Positions 23,602 through 35,129 of a stretch of DNA of 64,000 bases are shown here, in pieces. How positions within the stretch are numbered: the first letter of the stretch is position 1; each line of letters begins with the position of its first letter. The translations under genes and the position numbers were made by a program. Source of the stretch: Ctena decussata. Its lineage: Eukaryota; Mollusca; Bivalvia; Lucinida; Lucinidae. Under the pieces are notes generated by a model. It did no database searches, was not told the origin of the DNA, and worked only from the letters and a program-made list of their open reading frames with translations. The stretch spans positions 64,950,123-65,014,122 of the forward strand of contig OZ022503.1 in assembly GCA_963989385.1 (NCBI GenBank), written 5' to 3'.

Positions 23602-25194
23602 TTAAAACTTCCCATAGTCACATGCATACGGAGTAGTTGGCTTATATGACGACCTAAACGCCGCGATTTGACAACTGGACGTTGACTGGCCCTGTCCATG
23701 AGTTCCAAGAATACGTTGAGATTCAAACACGTCTCGCATATTAGAAAAGTTTGACGTCGATGAATATTCCGCTCCGTGGCTGAAATCCGTTGACGGAGTC
23801 ATGTACCATGCGTTTGGTCGGGCATAACTTTGTCCATTCTGGGTCGGCACAGAAAACATACCTTGGAGTAAACCATTTGCTTGAGAAAGCGATGAGTGGG
23901 TGTTAGCATGTGCTGGAGCTGGTGTTGGGTGAGGAGAATTACCCGCGCTACCCCCCGACCCGTCTTCAGTTGAGGATGCCGTCAGTCCAATGTTCGATCT
24001 TTCCGTCATGCCGACAGATGACTGAAACAAAGTCTGCGAGCTAAGATTACCTGGATATCCGTAACTTGTGCTTGCCGCCGACGACGAAACACTTGAATTC
24101 CGATAAAGATCCGATGGTCGGGAATAACATTGTAGTGGCGACACTAAATGAGACGACGTATTTCGACTTCCTAACAACGAGGCACCAGCCGAGGCTGGAA
24201 TGTCACATGTACTAAGATTATTCGTCGTCATCAAATTTTCGACGGAAAATGTCGACTCTCTTTGTGTCTCTGGATTCAGCGGATCCAGAGGAATGGGTAG
24301 AGTCGATGCAGTCGACAGTGTCTCTAACCGCGCAAGTGTGTCTGATTTTGGCGACTCTGTGCGCTCAATCTTTGTCGCCAAATTTGTCAGAGGCGAATTT
24401 TTCCCCGAATTATAAGAACTTTTGTCCTCTTGTGCTACTAAACGCGGACTTTCATGTTCACTAAGAATATCCAAAGCTTTTTGTTTTTCACTTTTACACT
24501 GTGTTTCAGTTTTGCCACTATTTTCTTCTGTTTTGCCACTACCACAATCTTTGTTTTCCCTTATCGTTCCGTCGACATCTTCCATTTTGTCGCCATCCTG
24601 TCGTTTGAATCGACGTCGTCGTCGTAAATAACTTCCGTTATCAAACATGTTATAACTGTCTGGATGTAAGGTCCAGTAAGAACCCTTTCCAGGCTTCTTA
24701 TCATCTCGGGGAACTTTAATGAAACATTCATTTAGTGACAAATTATGTCTTATACTATTCTGCCAGCCCTGCTTATTTTCTCTGTAAAAAGGGAATCTGT
24801 CCATAATAAATTGATAAATCCCATTCAAAGTAACTTTTTTGTCGGGCTGACTCTGAACTGCCATAGCAATGAGGGCTATGTAGCTGTATGGTGGTTTGAC
24901 CATGTCTTTGGGAGTGTGATGCGGTGGTCCATACGGAGAATAAGGCGAATGTCGCGCCATAGAATATTGCTCAGCAGTGGGGGCATACATTCCCATGCTC
25001 CCGACCGCCATTGTCCCGTACCCTGAATGTCTGTAATAGTTATTATCTCCAAATAAAGACGGCATCATACTTAAACTGGAACTGTTGGTAATGCCCGACA
25101 CCCCAGGGCTCACACCCGGGTAACGGTGTGAAAGACTTCCGTGCTGCATATCGAACAAACTCCCCACAAACTCTCGTTCAGTTTTTCCAATCAT
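23602..25194 (-). CDS. FoxC: Forkhead box C transcription factor, complete and intronless
   Basis: A 530-residue forkhead DNA-binding regulator acting in the nucleus. The forkhead domain spans about residues 99-196: [14 protein letters not shown] opens it, and the recognition helix is [13 protein letters not shown] (146-158) with the base-contacting N146, R149 and H150. RRRRRFK (191-197) is the basic wing-2/NLS. It is FoxC and not FoxA or FoxB: the pre-domain [17 protein letters not shown], the wing sequence [17 protein letters not shown], the [14 protein letters not shown] block and the C-terminal [10 protein letters not shown]...SCQ...YACDYGKF all match the FoxC pattern. FSVENLM (316-322) fits an eh1 Groucho-binding motif. 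The start is the first Met of the frame (MIGKTERE); M16 or M43 are weaker alternatives. Intronless FoxC genes are common in animals. In bilaterians FoxC patterns mesoderm; the role here is inferred. No other Fox gene lies in the window. Confidence 0.97.
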   Translation of the reverse strand: MIGKTEREFVGSLFDMQHGSLSHRYPGVSPGVSGITNSSSLSMMPSLFGDNNYYRHSGYGTMAVGSMGMYAPTAEQYSMARHSPYSPYGPPHHTPKDMVKPPYSYIALIAMAVQSQPDKKVTLNGIYQFIMDRFPFYRENKQGWQNSIRHNLSLNECFIKVPRDDKKPGKGSYWTLHPDSYNMFDNGSYLRRRRRFKRQDGDKMEDVDGTIRENKDCGSGKTEENSGKTETQCKSEKQKALDILSEHESPRLVAQEDKSSYNSGKNSPLTNLATKIERTESPKSDTLARLETLSTASTLPIPLDPLNPETQRESTFSVENLMTTNNLSTCDIPASAGASLLGSRNTSSHLVSPLQCYSRPSDLYRNSSVSSSAASTSYGYPGNLSSQTLFQSSVGMTERSNIGLTASSTEDGSGGSAGNSPHPTPAPAHANTHSSLSQANGLLQGMFSVPTQNGQSYARPNAWYMTPSTDFSHGAEYSSTSNFSNMRDVFESQRILGTHGQGQSTSSCQIAAFRSSYKPTTPYACDYGKF

Positions 25195-25560
25195 TAGTAA
25201 ACTTTCACATAAATTTCAAACTTTAAAATTCTGTTTAATCCATCTGTTGAAATTGACATAAAACGTGTTTGTGTAACATGTAAGCAAAACTGGAGTTCTG
25301 TAAGACATTTGGTAAAGATAACTTTCAACAGATTTGCGAAGTAGAAAACGCCTTTGGACAGTTGCTCCGCCTACTTAATATCTCATCCAATCAGAAGTTG
25401 GTGTAGGATTCCTCCGCTGCCTCCTGGCCACACATGGTGTAGGTTTCACCCCTTGTTGAACGGCATAAGTGATGAGGAGCGTACAAATTAATTGTCAGGT
25501 TCGGAGAAAGGTGTCAATTGAATGAATTAAATCAAGTAAACAGCGAGAATATAACCCACA
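25195..25560 (-). promoter_or_regulatory. Putative FoxC 5'UTR and proximal promoter
   Basis: Repeat-poor sequence upstream of the FoxC ATG, in contrast to the surroundings. CCAATCA (plus 25387-25393, an ATTGG/CCAAT box) lies about 195 bp upstream. GTAAACA (25536-25542) fits the forkhead site RYMAAYA and would allow autoregulation. AGGTGTCA near 25509 resembles a T-box half-site. No convincing TATA box was seen. All are single motif matches. Confidence 0.35.
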
Positions 25561-25740
25561 ATGCCGGGGGTTAGGTTTTCAAATAAAATGTATGAATTTC
25601 AAGTGACCCAGAAAGCGTTACATATTCCTGGCTAATCGTAAAACCAGACCATTTAGTGATATTCCTTGTTTGATCAAGAATTTAAATATTTATTATAAAA
25701 CACAACGCAATAAAATGTATTTACCTAACAGTACTGCAAG

Positions 25741-25802
25741 TGGTGTAAATCCAGATCAGACTGCTCCTACGTCAGATCAGTGCTCGGATCTGCACTGTGC
25801 TT
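25741..25802. repeat. Short foldback hairpin (family H)
   Basis: Arms GTAAATCCAGATCAGACTG and CAGATCAGTGCTCGGATCTGC form an imperfect hairpin like the other H copies. Confidence 0.5.
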
Positions 25803-26039
25803 ACGATAACCGTCCAGTGCGCCACCTTGTTACTTTTTTAGGATTCTAGGGGTAAACAAATAATTTTTTTCTTATTTCTTTGCAGAAAACATATTTTTGG
25901 AATATGGATCTTACACCGCCATGTTACGAAGGGGGACAAATTCCGTGACTTCCTGTTAGTTTTTCTGGTGAATGGGTAGGCTCTTAAAGAAGCCTAAAGA
26001 ATTCGGTCCTTGAGAAGCAAATTTGCGCGCCCCCTCCTC

Positions 26040-26220
26040 CTCCCCCCCCCCCCCCTTGCGAAGGGAGGCAAAAATGAAAATGACAGAGTTGTTTCCCCTC
26101 CCCCCCCCCTTGCGAAGGGAGGCAAAAATGAAAATGACAGAGTTGTTTCCCCTCCCCCCCCCCCCCTTGCGAAGGGAGGCAAAAATGAAAATGACAGAGT
26201 TATTTGCCCTGAAAGTTACC
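26040..26220. repeat. Tandem triplication of a D1 segment with poly-C spacers
   Basis: Three copies begin with CTTGCGAAGGGAGGC at 26055, 26109 and 26166 (periods 54 and 57). Each continues AAAAATGAAAATGACAGAGT and ends in a run of 9-14 C. The unit is the CAAAAATGAAAATGACAGA part of dispersed repeat D1 in minus orientation. Frames through it are repeat artefacts. Confidence 0.9.
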
Positions 26221-26628
26221 AATTCACCTTAAAAACCGTTTGCTGTATTTTTTTCGCATATTTCGAAGCGTTTATTTATTCATTTAGATATTTTTATTTC
26301 ATTTTTTATCTAGTTTCAGATAACATATTCCTAGACCGTTTTGTTAGGTGAATATCAAAATAATTTTCACTGTTTATAGCAAAACTACTAGAATGACCAA
26401 AAACTAAAATTGAGGGCCTATAGTGTGCGATGGCATAGTCATAAAAATACGTTCAACTGCAAATATAATCCTGCCATGTTGTGGTCAAGTAGCCCCAGAG
26501 AGAAAATTATCATCTCGATAATTAGTATGATGAAAGATAAGGCTACTTTTGATGGGAGAGGTGGGGAAGAGGCTATAACGTACTCTCTAGCGTGTTTACC
26601 GTGAATACACTAAAAATTGGGGCATCGT
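26221..26628. other. No gene seen
   Basis: AT-rich. No repeat or coding signal recognised. Confidence 0.5.
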
Positions 26629-26856
26629 CAGGGGCCGTAACTAGGGGAAATTACATGATACGCACAACCTAGTTTCGTTTTTTTAGGGAAAATCTTGGGG
26701 GTTAGCCGCCCCTAAAATATTTCATACTGCCATGTCTGTTGGTAGTTGGTACTCAAATTTTGTCCAATTTACAAAATTTCAGCATGCAAATACACAGAAA
26801 TTTGACAAAATTTCAATACGCATTTGCGTATTTGCGTATAGGTAGCTACGGCCTTG
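26629..26856. mobile_element. hAT-like MITE, copy A
   Basis: Ends CAGGGGCCGTAACTAGGGG and the complement of GTAGCTACGGCCTTG. Inside are TTCAGCATGCAAATA, TTTGACAAAATTTCAATACG and CATTTGCG. Copy B at 38847-39073 has the same order. CAGGGGC-type ends suggest hAT, but no 8-bp target duplication is clear. Confidence 0.65.
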
Positions 26857-26931
26857 ACTATTGCCAAACTACATGTATCGTAAACATAAAAAATTGAATG
26901 AGTTGGATTATCAGGAGATGCTTATGGAATG

Positions 26932-26995
26932 ACAAACAGTGTAGACCTGATTAGACTGCTCATAGGAGCAGTCTGATAAGGTCTACACGGTTTGT
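26932..26995. repeat. Short foldback hairpin (family H)
   Basis: ACAAACAGTGTAGACCTG and its complement GGTCTACACGGTTTGT enclose TTAGACTGCTC/GAGCAGTCTGA. Closest relative of 241-305. Confidence 0.75.
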
Positions 26996-28216
26996 TGCTG
27001 TTCAGGCCTACGGTTTTAGGAGCAAATATTTATTTATTATTATTCTTTTTCATTATTATTATTATATTGTACAAAAATAAATATATTTTGATGCTTTAAT
27101 AGGTTAGATATTTACTGTTTTGTAAAATGTTTTTTTTTTTTTTTTTGTTTTGTTTTTATGAAATGCTGATGAAAGATGGAGAAGGAATGAAGTTCAGGCT
27201 AATTGAAAATTTAAACCGTTTTGATAGGAAATAATTAGATTAAATAAAAAAAGAGCAACAATTACCATAGTTTGTGCGAAATAAAAGCACGTGAACCTTT
27301 GCGTACCTTCTCCGTGTTGAAGGGAGTGGGGGGGGGGGGGGGGATTCCTGCTTCCCTCCCCTTTTTTCTGTTAATTAATGTAAGTATGTGTGTAAAAGTA
27401 AGCTGTAAACAATTCATTATGTCATAGACGGCCTAAGGGAATATTGTACTATAAACTGAAATTATTATTATTACTTTTATTACTGTTGTTATTATTATTA
27501 TTAATGTTGCTGTTATATTTTATTATTATTTTTATTGTTATATTTATTATTTGTATCATTATTATTATTATTATAACTATTATTAGTGGTACAAACTCAA
27601 TCAAACATATGTTTCACTTATTTTTACATGCGTCTCAAGAGTATCAATGTACCAAACTCCGGCACTTGGTATCACCATCCTAGAACAAACAAACAGACAA
27701 AAAGAACTTAAAAAAAAAAAAAAAAATTGACTTTTTTTCGCAAATGCATGCGGCATGCATTTGCGAAAAAAGACACATGTTTTTTTCCCACATAAGTAAT
27801 ATAAGTGAGTTTGCTACATTGCTACATTGCTAAATAAGGACAACATACATAATTTTTTTAAATGAAAGTAAATAGAGGATAACCCGAATGGAAGTGGGAA
27901 AATAGTTTAATTACGTGAAATTAAAGCATGTTTTTTTTAACAAAATGACCGATTAAAACGTTTATTTATCATCCGCTTTCCTATAAATGCAATTTCAAAG
28001 TTTCTTATTCGTTTATTTGTAACAATTTCGTAAGTAATGTAACTCATAATAAGATTTACATTTATTTATTTATCTCTTCATGCATCTACTTGAAACCTAA
28101 CTTGAAAAATTCCACCTTATATTCATGAAGAAAGGATCAGATCAGCCTACGTTTCAGCAGAGTCTGTTCAGAGAATTTACATTACGTTACTTGAGATCCC
28201 CAGGATCTACAAACTA
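26996..28216. other. Simple-sequence rich; perfect palindrome
   Basis: T-run at 27129-27146, G-run at 27328-27343, ATT-rich at 27459-27585. A palindrome at about 27729-27771 has arms TTTTTTCGCAAATGCATGC and GCATGCATTTGCGAAAAAA with almost no loop. No gene seen. Confidence 0.65.
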
Positions 28217-28284
28217 TGCAAAACAGACAGACTCTGATCAGACTGCGCAAGTGCGCAGTCTGATCTGAGTCTTGGCTGTTTGCA
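28217..28284. repeat. Short foldback hairpin (family H)
   Basis: TGCAAAACAG and CTGTTTGCA edges with the inner arms CTGATCAGACTGCGC and GCGCAGTCTGATCTGAG. Loop of about 4 bases. Confidence 0.8.
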
Positions 28285-28695
28285 CCGGCCAATAGGTACA
28301 TTTTCTTGCGGAGCGCAACTTTTTGTCTAATATTTCATGGCCGGAATTTAACTTTAGCCGGCCCTGGCGGTTGGTCTTGAAAGAAAATCAACGGAGTTCT
28401 GAAAGAAATACAGCTGCACTATTCCCAATGGACCGAACGTTCCCAAACCGACCCGAAATGTGAGAAATTCGCTGCGGCTCATTAGCCGACCACTGAGAAT
28501 GATGAAAAGGGTCATAATCACCGACATTCTCCGCTATATTACCTCCTGATCAGTATTTTCTGTAATGAATTCAGAATTTATCTTTGCCAATGGACCTACA
28601 GACATGTTAATGGGCGCATAGCGCGCATGAAAGATAGGAGAACATCTCAATATAAATCTGAGAGATATTTATCAGGGTATTACAGCTACATGTTT

Positions 28696-28719
28696 GAGAG
28701 AGAGAGAGAGAGAGAGAGC
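28696..28719. repeat. (GA)n microsatellite
   Basis: Twelve GA units. A second impure GA run is at 28790-28806. Confidence 0.9.
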
Positions 28720-28869
28720 AGTCATTTACCGTCTCAAATTGAGCTAGGTGTCATAGACAGAAGGGTAGGGTGAGGGCGGGATGGGGAAGAGAGAGAGAGA
28801 AAGAGAACCGTCGTTCTGATTCTTGTACCTTTTTCCACAAAAATTACACTAAATCTCTGTATACGCATG

Positions 28870-30870
28870 AAGAAATCAGCTATTTCAGAAGAAAAATATT
28901 TTTCCAAAAGGAAGGTATCATTTATTCCTAAAATAAGAAAATATCTATTCCTTCAGAAGGAATTCAGCCAGTCCTGAAAGAAGACATTACTTATTCCAGA
29001 AGGAAGGTATTATCTATTCTTAAAAGAAGAAAATATCTATTCCTTCAAAAGGAATTCGGCTATTCCCGAAGGAAGATATTACTTATTGCAGAAGAACGGT
29101 ATTATCTATTCTTAAAAGAAGAAGTTATAAAAATTCCTTCATAACAATTAAGTTATTCCTGAAAGAAGAAACTATTCATTCTAGAAGAAAGTTTTATCTA
29201 TACCTAAAGAAAGAAATGATCTATTTCTTGAGAAAGAATCAGCTTTCTCGAAGGAAGAAGTAACAGAAGGAAGGTATTATCTATTGCTAAAAGAAAAACA
29301 TGTCTATCCCTATAGAAATAATTCAGCTATTCCTAAAGAAAGAAATTACTTGTACCATCTATTCCGCAAGGAAAAAAATCGTCAGTTTTTTTTTTCAGAA
29401 ATAATTCGGTTATTCCTGAAGGATGAATTAAATCATTCCAGACGGAAGGTATTATCTATTGCTAAAAGAAGAAATTTATGAATTCCTATATAACCATTCA
29501 GCTAAAAATCCTGAAGGTAAAATACTTATTCTGGAAGGGTTATCTTTTCCTAGAGGAAGAAATCATCTAATCCTTCAAAAAGAATTTAGCTACTATTGAA
29601 GAAAGAAATGAGCTATTCCTGAAGAAAGCAATTATTTATTCCTTGAGAAGAAATTAGCTTCTACTGGAGGAAGACATTAGCTGTTCCTAAAGAATACATT
29701 GACTACTTCTTCCAGAAGAAATTAGATTGTCAAGAGAAAGGAAATAGCTGCTTCTGAAGGAAAAAGTTAGCTATTCCTTCAGAAAGCAAGTGGCTTTTAG
29801 TAGCAAAAATAACCATTCCTGGAGGAAGAAATTTGCTGTGCCTGAAAGAAGAATTCCCTGGAAAAGAAAAAGAATGCTCCTAAATAAAGAAACTAGGTGT
29901 TCCTGGAAGAGGAATTTAGTTATTACTGGAAGAAAAAATGGGCTATTTAAAAAAAACTTTTTCTAATTCTGGAAATACGGTATTCCCTGGGGAAAAAATT
30001 AAAGTTTCCAAAGACAGAAATTAGCTATTTCTTTAACGAAGAGTTCATCTATTTCTGAAGAAGGAAAAATTAGATATTTCTGCAGGAAGATGTTAGCTTT
30101 GTATGAAGGAATGAAGGAAGAAATTAGCTAAGTTCTTGGAGGAAGATATCAGATAGTCTTTCATATATTCCAGAAGGAAAAACTAAGCTATTCCCCGAGG
30201 AAGAAATTGAATTTTTATTCAAAAAGAATTAACATATTCTAGGAGGGAAGAATACACTTCTGAAAGAAGAAATTAGCTTTTAAATTACCTTAAGAAATAC
30301 GCTTTTTCTGGAGAAATGATTGGCTATTCCTGAAGGAATAATTTAGGTATTCCTAGAAGAAATCTACAAATTCAGGAAGAAGATATTAGCTGTTCCTGAG
30401 GAAAGAACGTAGTTGTTCCTTTAGAAAGAAATTAGTTGTACTTGTCGAAGAAATAGCTAATTCTTCTCAGAAAGAGACATATAAGCTGTTCTTGGAGCTA
30501 TTTATGAAGGACGGACTCAGCTATTCTTGGAGAAAGAACTCAGCTATTGCTGAGGAGAAATTTGCCATCTATGGAAGAAAAAATTATCTTTTCCAAAAAA
30601 AAAAAAAAAAAATTGCCAATTTTCGAAGGAAAAAAAAAACCTATTTGTGAAGGAAGGCTTTGGTTATTCCTCGAGGAAAAAAGTTATTTCTGAAGAAATA
30701 ATTTAGTTAGGAAGAAATTAGCTAATCCTTCAGAAATAATTTAGCCATTCCTGAAGGAAAAAATTACATGTAGCTATTCTTGGAAGAAGAAACAAACTAT
30801 TCCTGGAGGAAGAAATTAATTATTTCTGGAGAAATAAATTAGCTATTTTGGAAGAGGAAAAGTGAAAGCA
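28870..30870. repeat. Degenerate 2-kb satellite with TTCnnGAA dyads
   Basis: About 2 kb of diverged tandem copies of a roughly 22-30-base unit, approximate consensus CTATTCCTGAAGGAAGAAAT plus TAG. Nearly every unit has a TTCCTGAAGGAA-like dyad. Units are clear at 28900-29200 and 30650-30850 and looser between. No ORF. TTCnnGAA is the paired core of a heat-shock element, which may be coincidence of the unit. Confidence 0.8.
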
Positions 30871-31540
30871 GTCAGAAATTTACTTTGATCTTCTTAAAAC
30901 AGAAAGAAATTTGTAGAATATGAAATGATAAGAAGCAGGGAATGTATCTCAATATATTTTATGTCGGACCTACTGGTATAGAATGGAAATGTAAAAGGGT
31001 GAAAGGAGAAGATGAATGATCGATGTTCTCATATAGGGTCGACTTTTACAGAAAAGAATTTGCTCCTCAACCCGGTGCTTAGGCTGATTTGACATGTTTA
31101 AATTTTCAAAAACTATTTGAGCTTGAACTCTCAATGGAAAATGGATTCCATAGAAACCCGAGCTGAAACTTTGCTCCGAGGTCATTGGTTGACAAGCTGT
31201 TGTCAGATCCAATCGCGAATGAGTATACATTTCACCCGCAACTAATTCAATATGTAGACGGTGATTAATTGGTCTGATTTCTTGCGATATGTGGGTCTTA
31301 GTTATTTAATTTGACGTCTCATATCATTTTAGATCATGTTTTAGATTATACATGTGTCCAGTTAGGTTCTACGTAGTGAGAAAAACCTATCTTCGGAGAT
31401 ATGACACATGTATTGCGCATGCACGGACTGGTTTGCTTACGCACATGCATTGTAAGCACGTGTAATTCACAAACTTGACAATTTCAAACGGCGAACCGGG
31501 CGTCCCTGAAAAGACAGTGCATCAACGTATGCTAGTCCAG
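30871..31540. other. No gene seen
   Basis: The 86-codon minus frame at 30970-31230 has no domain. AT-rich unique DNA. Confidence 0.5.
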
Positions 31541-31780
31541 GCCCCGAGGTTATAAAACTTTTTCGTGCTCAACTCAGCTGAGCATGAAATTTTCTCTGCT
31601 GATAAATATGAAAATGCCAACTAATGTTGGCATTTTCATATTCATAAGCAGAGAAAATTTCATACTCAGCCAAACTGAGCAAGAAAACAACCATACTTAT
31701 CAGTAATTTGCTATTTATTAGCAGGTAAAATTTCATGCTCAGCTGAGTTGAGCATGAAAAAAGTTTTATAACCTCGGGCC
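31541..31780. mobile_element. Foldback MITE, family G
   Basis: Ends GGCCCCGAGGTTATAAAACT and the complement of AGTTTTATAACCTCGGGCCC. Next inside is a paired GCTCAACTCAGCTGAGCATG, then a central TGAAAATGCCAAC/GTTGGCATTTTCA dyad. A half copy lies at 54431-54515. Confidence 0.85.
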
Positions 31781-32384
31781 CAGGCATTTCGGCATGTGCC
31801 GAAAGATGCCTTTTTCTATTACATGGTTATATGTGTCCAGATGAAATCAAATTCATGTTTCATTACATCCAGTTGTCGAATTCCGAAATGACATGTTTTT
31901 ATTTTCTTAGAGTGTCATTTTATAAAGATATACTCCCACGTTTCTTTTTATTATTATGATTATTATCAATCCTCCCCTCACCCACCCACCCATTCATTCA
32001 TAAAAATGAGAGAAACTACGCGAACGTAGTTGTGACGTTAGTACGCATATGAGCAGAAGAACATAAGCACGCGAATTTTGGTATAAGTTTGACCAGTGAG
32101 ATGATCTGTTTCTTATTCGTTTGTTCGAAATATTTTTTTCTCGAAATTACATATCTGCCAGAAGAGGTATAGATGAGCGGGTGAGATGAGGTGTCAGTCT
32201 CATGCTTGATGCTCAACTCTCGATATTTCAAAGTCAAAGTTCATCGCAAACTATTGATATCTCAAAGTAAATTTTCTGGTCCTAGAAAATTTACTTTGAG
32301 ATATCAGTAGTGTGATATAACAGGAGTTGAAATGTAAAATGGAGATGTGTCTTAACTCTATTCTTTAATAAAAGAGAGTTCTTT
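31781..32384. other. No gene seen; flank of the large palindrome
   Basis: A local dyad AAAGTAAATTTTCT/AGAAAATTTACTTTGAG lies at 32262-32304. GAGATATCAG here (about 32297) matches GAGATATCAG just right of the palindrome (about 34521), but in direct orientation. Confidence 0.5.
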
Positions 32385-34515
32385 CACGGCCGCTTATCTC
32401 CGTCAGCACAACACCGTGTTGTGTATAGGAAAATGTGCAGGAGATTTCCGGTGGTTCTGCAGGCGATTCGAAAATAAAGGTCACGAAAGGTAGGTGTCTC
32501 GGTTTAAAAGGGATATATTCTTTTCCAGTGTAAAACAAAAGAAAAGGAAAATGTCATGCAACCCTTCAATCGTTTTTCTATGAATACGAGTCTTGATCGA
32601 AGCCAGATTCTCAGTTATACAACAGATTTCCATTTTTTCCCGGAGCGAGGTCATGGAGGTGGCCGTTTTGTTGACATGCAAACATTTCAAATTTGCATTC
32701 CTGAAGTCGCCGAGTATTTATGTTTTCATCTATCACCTGTATATTAAAGATCTCTCATGTAAGTACCAGTTACGAGCCTAAACAGAATTTGCTACCTTCC
32801 TTCAGCTCAGATAATGAAAGTTGTTGTGGAATTCGTAATCCAGGAGATCGGTGGTGCTGAAGGCGGTAGGTGGCGGTGCAGGAGATTGTTTTATGTTGTT
32901 CCACCAATGACCGTTTTTAACTGTTTTATAACGTAAATAATGTAGTAGCATGGCATGGTACAGATTCGCACAGCTTTCAGATTCGTACACTTAGCTGTAC
33001 AATGCCTCTGCTGCATTAAGCATGCTAATTAAAATGAAAATAACGACTCCAGCAATCAGGGGATTGAATTATCAGACAATCATTTGCACTGCAAAGCTTC
33101 TGTTAGAACTAAATGGTACGAAAGTAATGCTAGTTTGTCAAGTGGGTACTTCCATTCGTCCCACTTTGTTTAATTACATTGTGCACACGGCCACCAATCC
33201 AGCTCATTCATCGCATATACCAATGGGGCAAAACTTTCTGTTCCTTATTTTTGAGACCAAAATTCGATAAAACAGGCAATGCTATGCGATGGGACATTCA
33301 TTGGAATTTTGGACACAGGTATTGGTTTATAAAGAATTTTATGCTTGACCGTTTGAAATGCTTTTTAGCGGAGAAAAGGGCACTTTCTTCAACTTCAACG
33401 CAGATTCTCCTTTCAGTCTGTGATCCAGGGCATTACTTTTAAGGTATGTTGTAGGTCGAAATCAAGGTTATCGCATAGCATTGTCGGGTTCAAAAAGTGG
33501 CTACTAACAAGAAAAACAAAACAATTTTATTGAATTCAAGGTCCATCTCATTCATACTGCAAACAATGAGTGAGATAGACCTTAAATTCTATAAAAGCTT
33601 TAAATTTTTTTGTTAGTGAATAATTTTTGAAATCCGATAGTCTCAAAAATAAGGAAAAAAAGTTTTGCCCCATTGGTATATGCGATGAATGAGCTGGATT
33701 GGTGGCCGTGCGCACAATGTAATTAAACAAAGAAAGTGGGACGAATGTAAGTACCCAATTGACAAACTAGCATTACTTTCGTACCATTTAGTTCTAACAG
33801 AAGCTTTGCAGTGCAAATGATTGACTGATAATTCAATCCCCTGATTGCTGGAGTCGTTATTTTCATTTTAATTAGCATGCTTAATGCAGCAGAGGCATTG
33901 TACAGCCAAGTGTACGAATCTGAAAGCTGTGCGAATCTGTACCATGCCATGCTACTACATTATTTACGTTATAAAACAGTAAAAAACGGTCATTGGTGGA
34001 ACAACATAAAACAATCTCCTGCACCGCCACCTATCGCCTTCAGCACCACCGATCTCCTGGATCACGAATTCCACAACAACTTTCATTATCTGAGCTGAAG
34101 GAAGGTAGCAAATTCTGTTTAGGCTCGTAACTGGTACTTACATGAGAGACCTTTAATATACAGGTGATAGATGAAAACATAAATACTCGGCGACTTCAGG
34201 AATGCAAATTTGAAATGTTTGCATGTCAACAAAACGGCCACCTCCATGACCTCGCTCCGGGAAAAAATGGAAATCTGTTGTATAACTGAGAATCTGGCTT
34301 CGATCAAGACTCGTATTCATAGAAAAACGATTGAAGGGTTGCATGACATTTTCCTTTTCTTTGGTTTTACGCTGGAAAAGAATATATCCCTTTTAAACCG
34401 AGACACCTACCTTTCGTGACCTTTATTTTAGAATCGCCTGCAGAACCACCGGAAATCTCCTGCACATTTTCCTATACACAACACGGTGTTGTGCTGACGC
34501 AGATAAGCGGCCGTG
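32385..34515. repeat. 2.1-kb inverted duplication (large palindrome)
   Basis: Left arm 32385-33257 and right arm 33640-34515 are inverted copies of about 875 bp, a few percent different by eye. The spacer is 382 bp and holds a weaker dyad, CAATGCTATGCGAT/ATCGCATAGCATTG. The ends read CACGGCCGCTTATCT. Matching frames in the two arms (32802-32990 minus and 33877-34098 plus; 32481-32690 minus and 34210-34419 plus) differ at few residues. None shows a known domain. It could be a foldback transposon or a segmental inverted duplication. Confidence 0.9.
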
Positions 34516-35129
34516 TCTTTGAGATATCAGTGTTCGAGATATCGAGAGAGGACTGTGTATATATACATGTACCATACAATATGAGCTAACGATATAATAT
34601 AATACTAGATGTACAAGGACGTATAAATTTTTTTATGGTTCAGCAGGTTGTCTTTCATCACAATTCTTCACTTCATATGACCATTTTCATACTATTTTAC
34701 GCTGTTTAGTGAATCATCTTAGCAACACCATAAAATAACATGTTTTACGGCAGTTGAGCATGTATTCATGCGCTGACCACGCACAGTCTTAATAGGACAT
34801 GCAAAGTTTGTTTTTGCAAAGCTAGTACTTAATACTAATGCGCATGGTCTTATACCGGACTGCAGACGTGCACAGTCTGTTCCGAGCGTGCGGAGTTCTC
34901 GTATCAAATACAGGTTTTACCTATTTCGCGGCCCAATTCTTTGCGTGAGATATGGGTGGCCATATCCTATTATACTAACAAAATTAAATCCATTTCAAAT
35001 TTTCAATCTGACATATTTGATTGACAGCAGGTGTATAACATGCCAATCTCGACAAAAATAACCTCCAAACAAGGGATCACATGGGTGAGAAATGCACAAG
35101 GCTCATCGCAGCATCAACACTGATACACC
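34516..35129. other. No gene seen
   Basis: AT-rich. A TATA microsatellite-like stretch lies at 34556-34566. Confidence 0.5.

Noticed and set aside
24200..25026. Plus-strand frames within FoxC
   Set aside because: Antisense shadows of the FoxC coding sequence.
23602..25194. Assignment to FoxA (HNF3)
   Set aside because: The forkhead wing ([15 protein letters not shown]) and the N- and C-terminal motifs match FoxC, not the FoxA pattern.
28870..30870. CRISPR-like array
   Set aside because: Regular short repeats, but no constant repeat with unique spacers, and the genome is animal.
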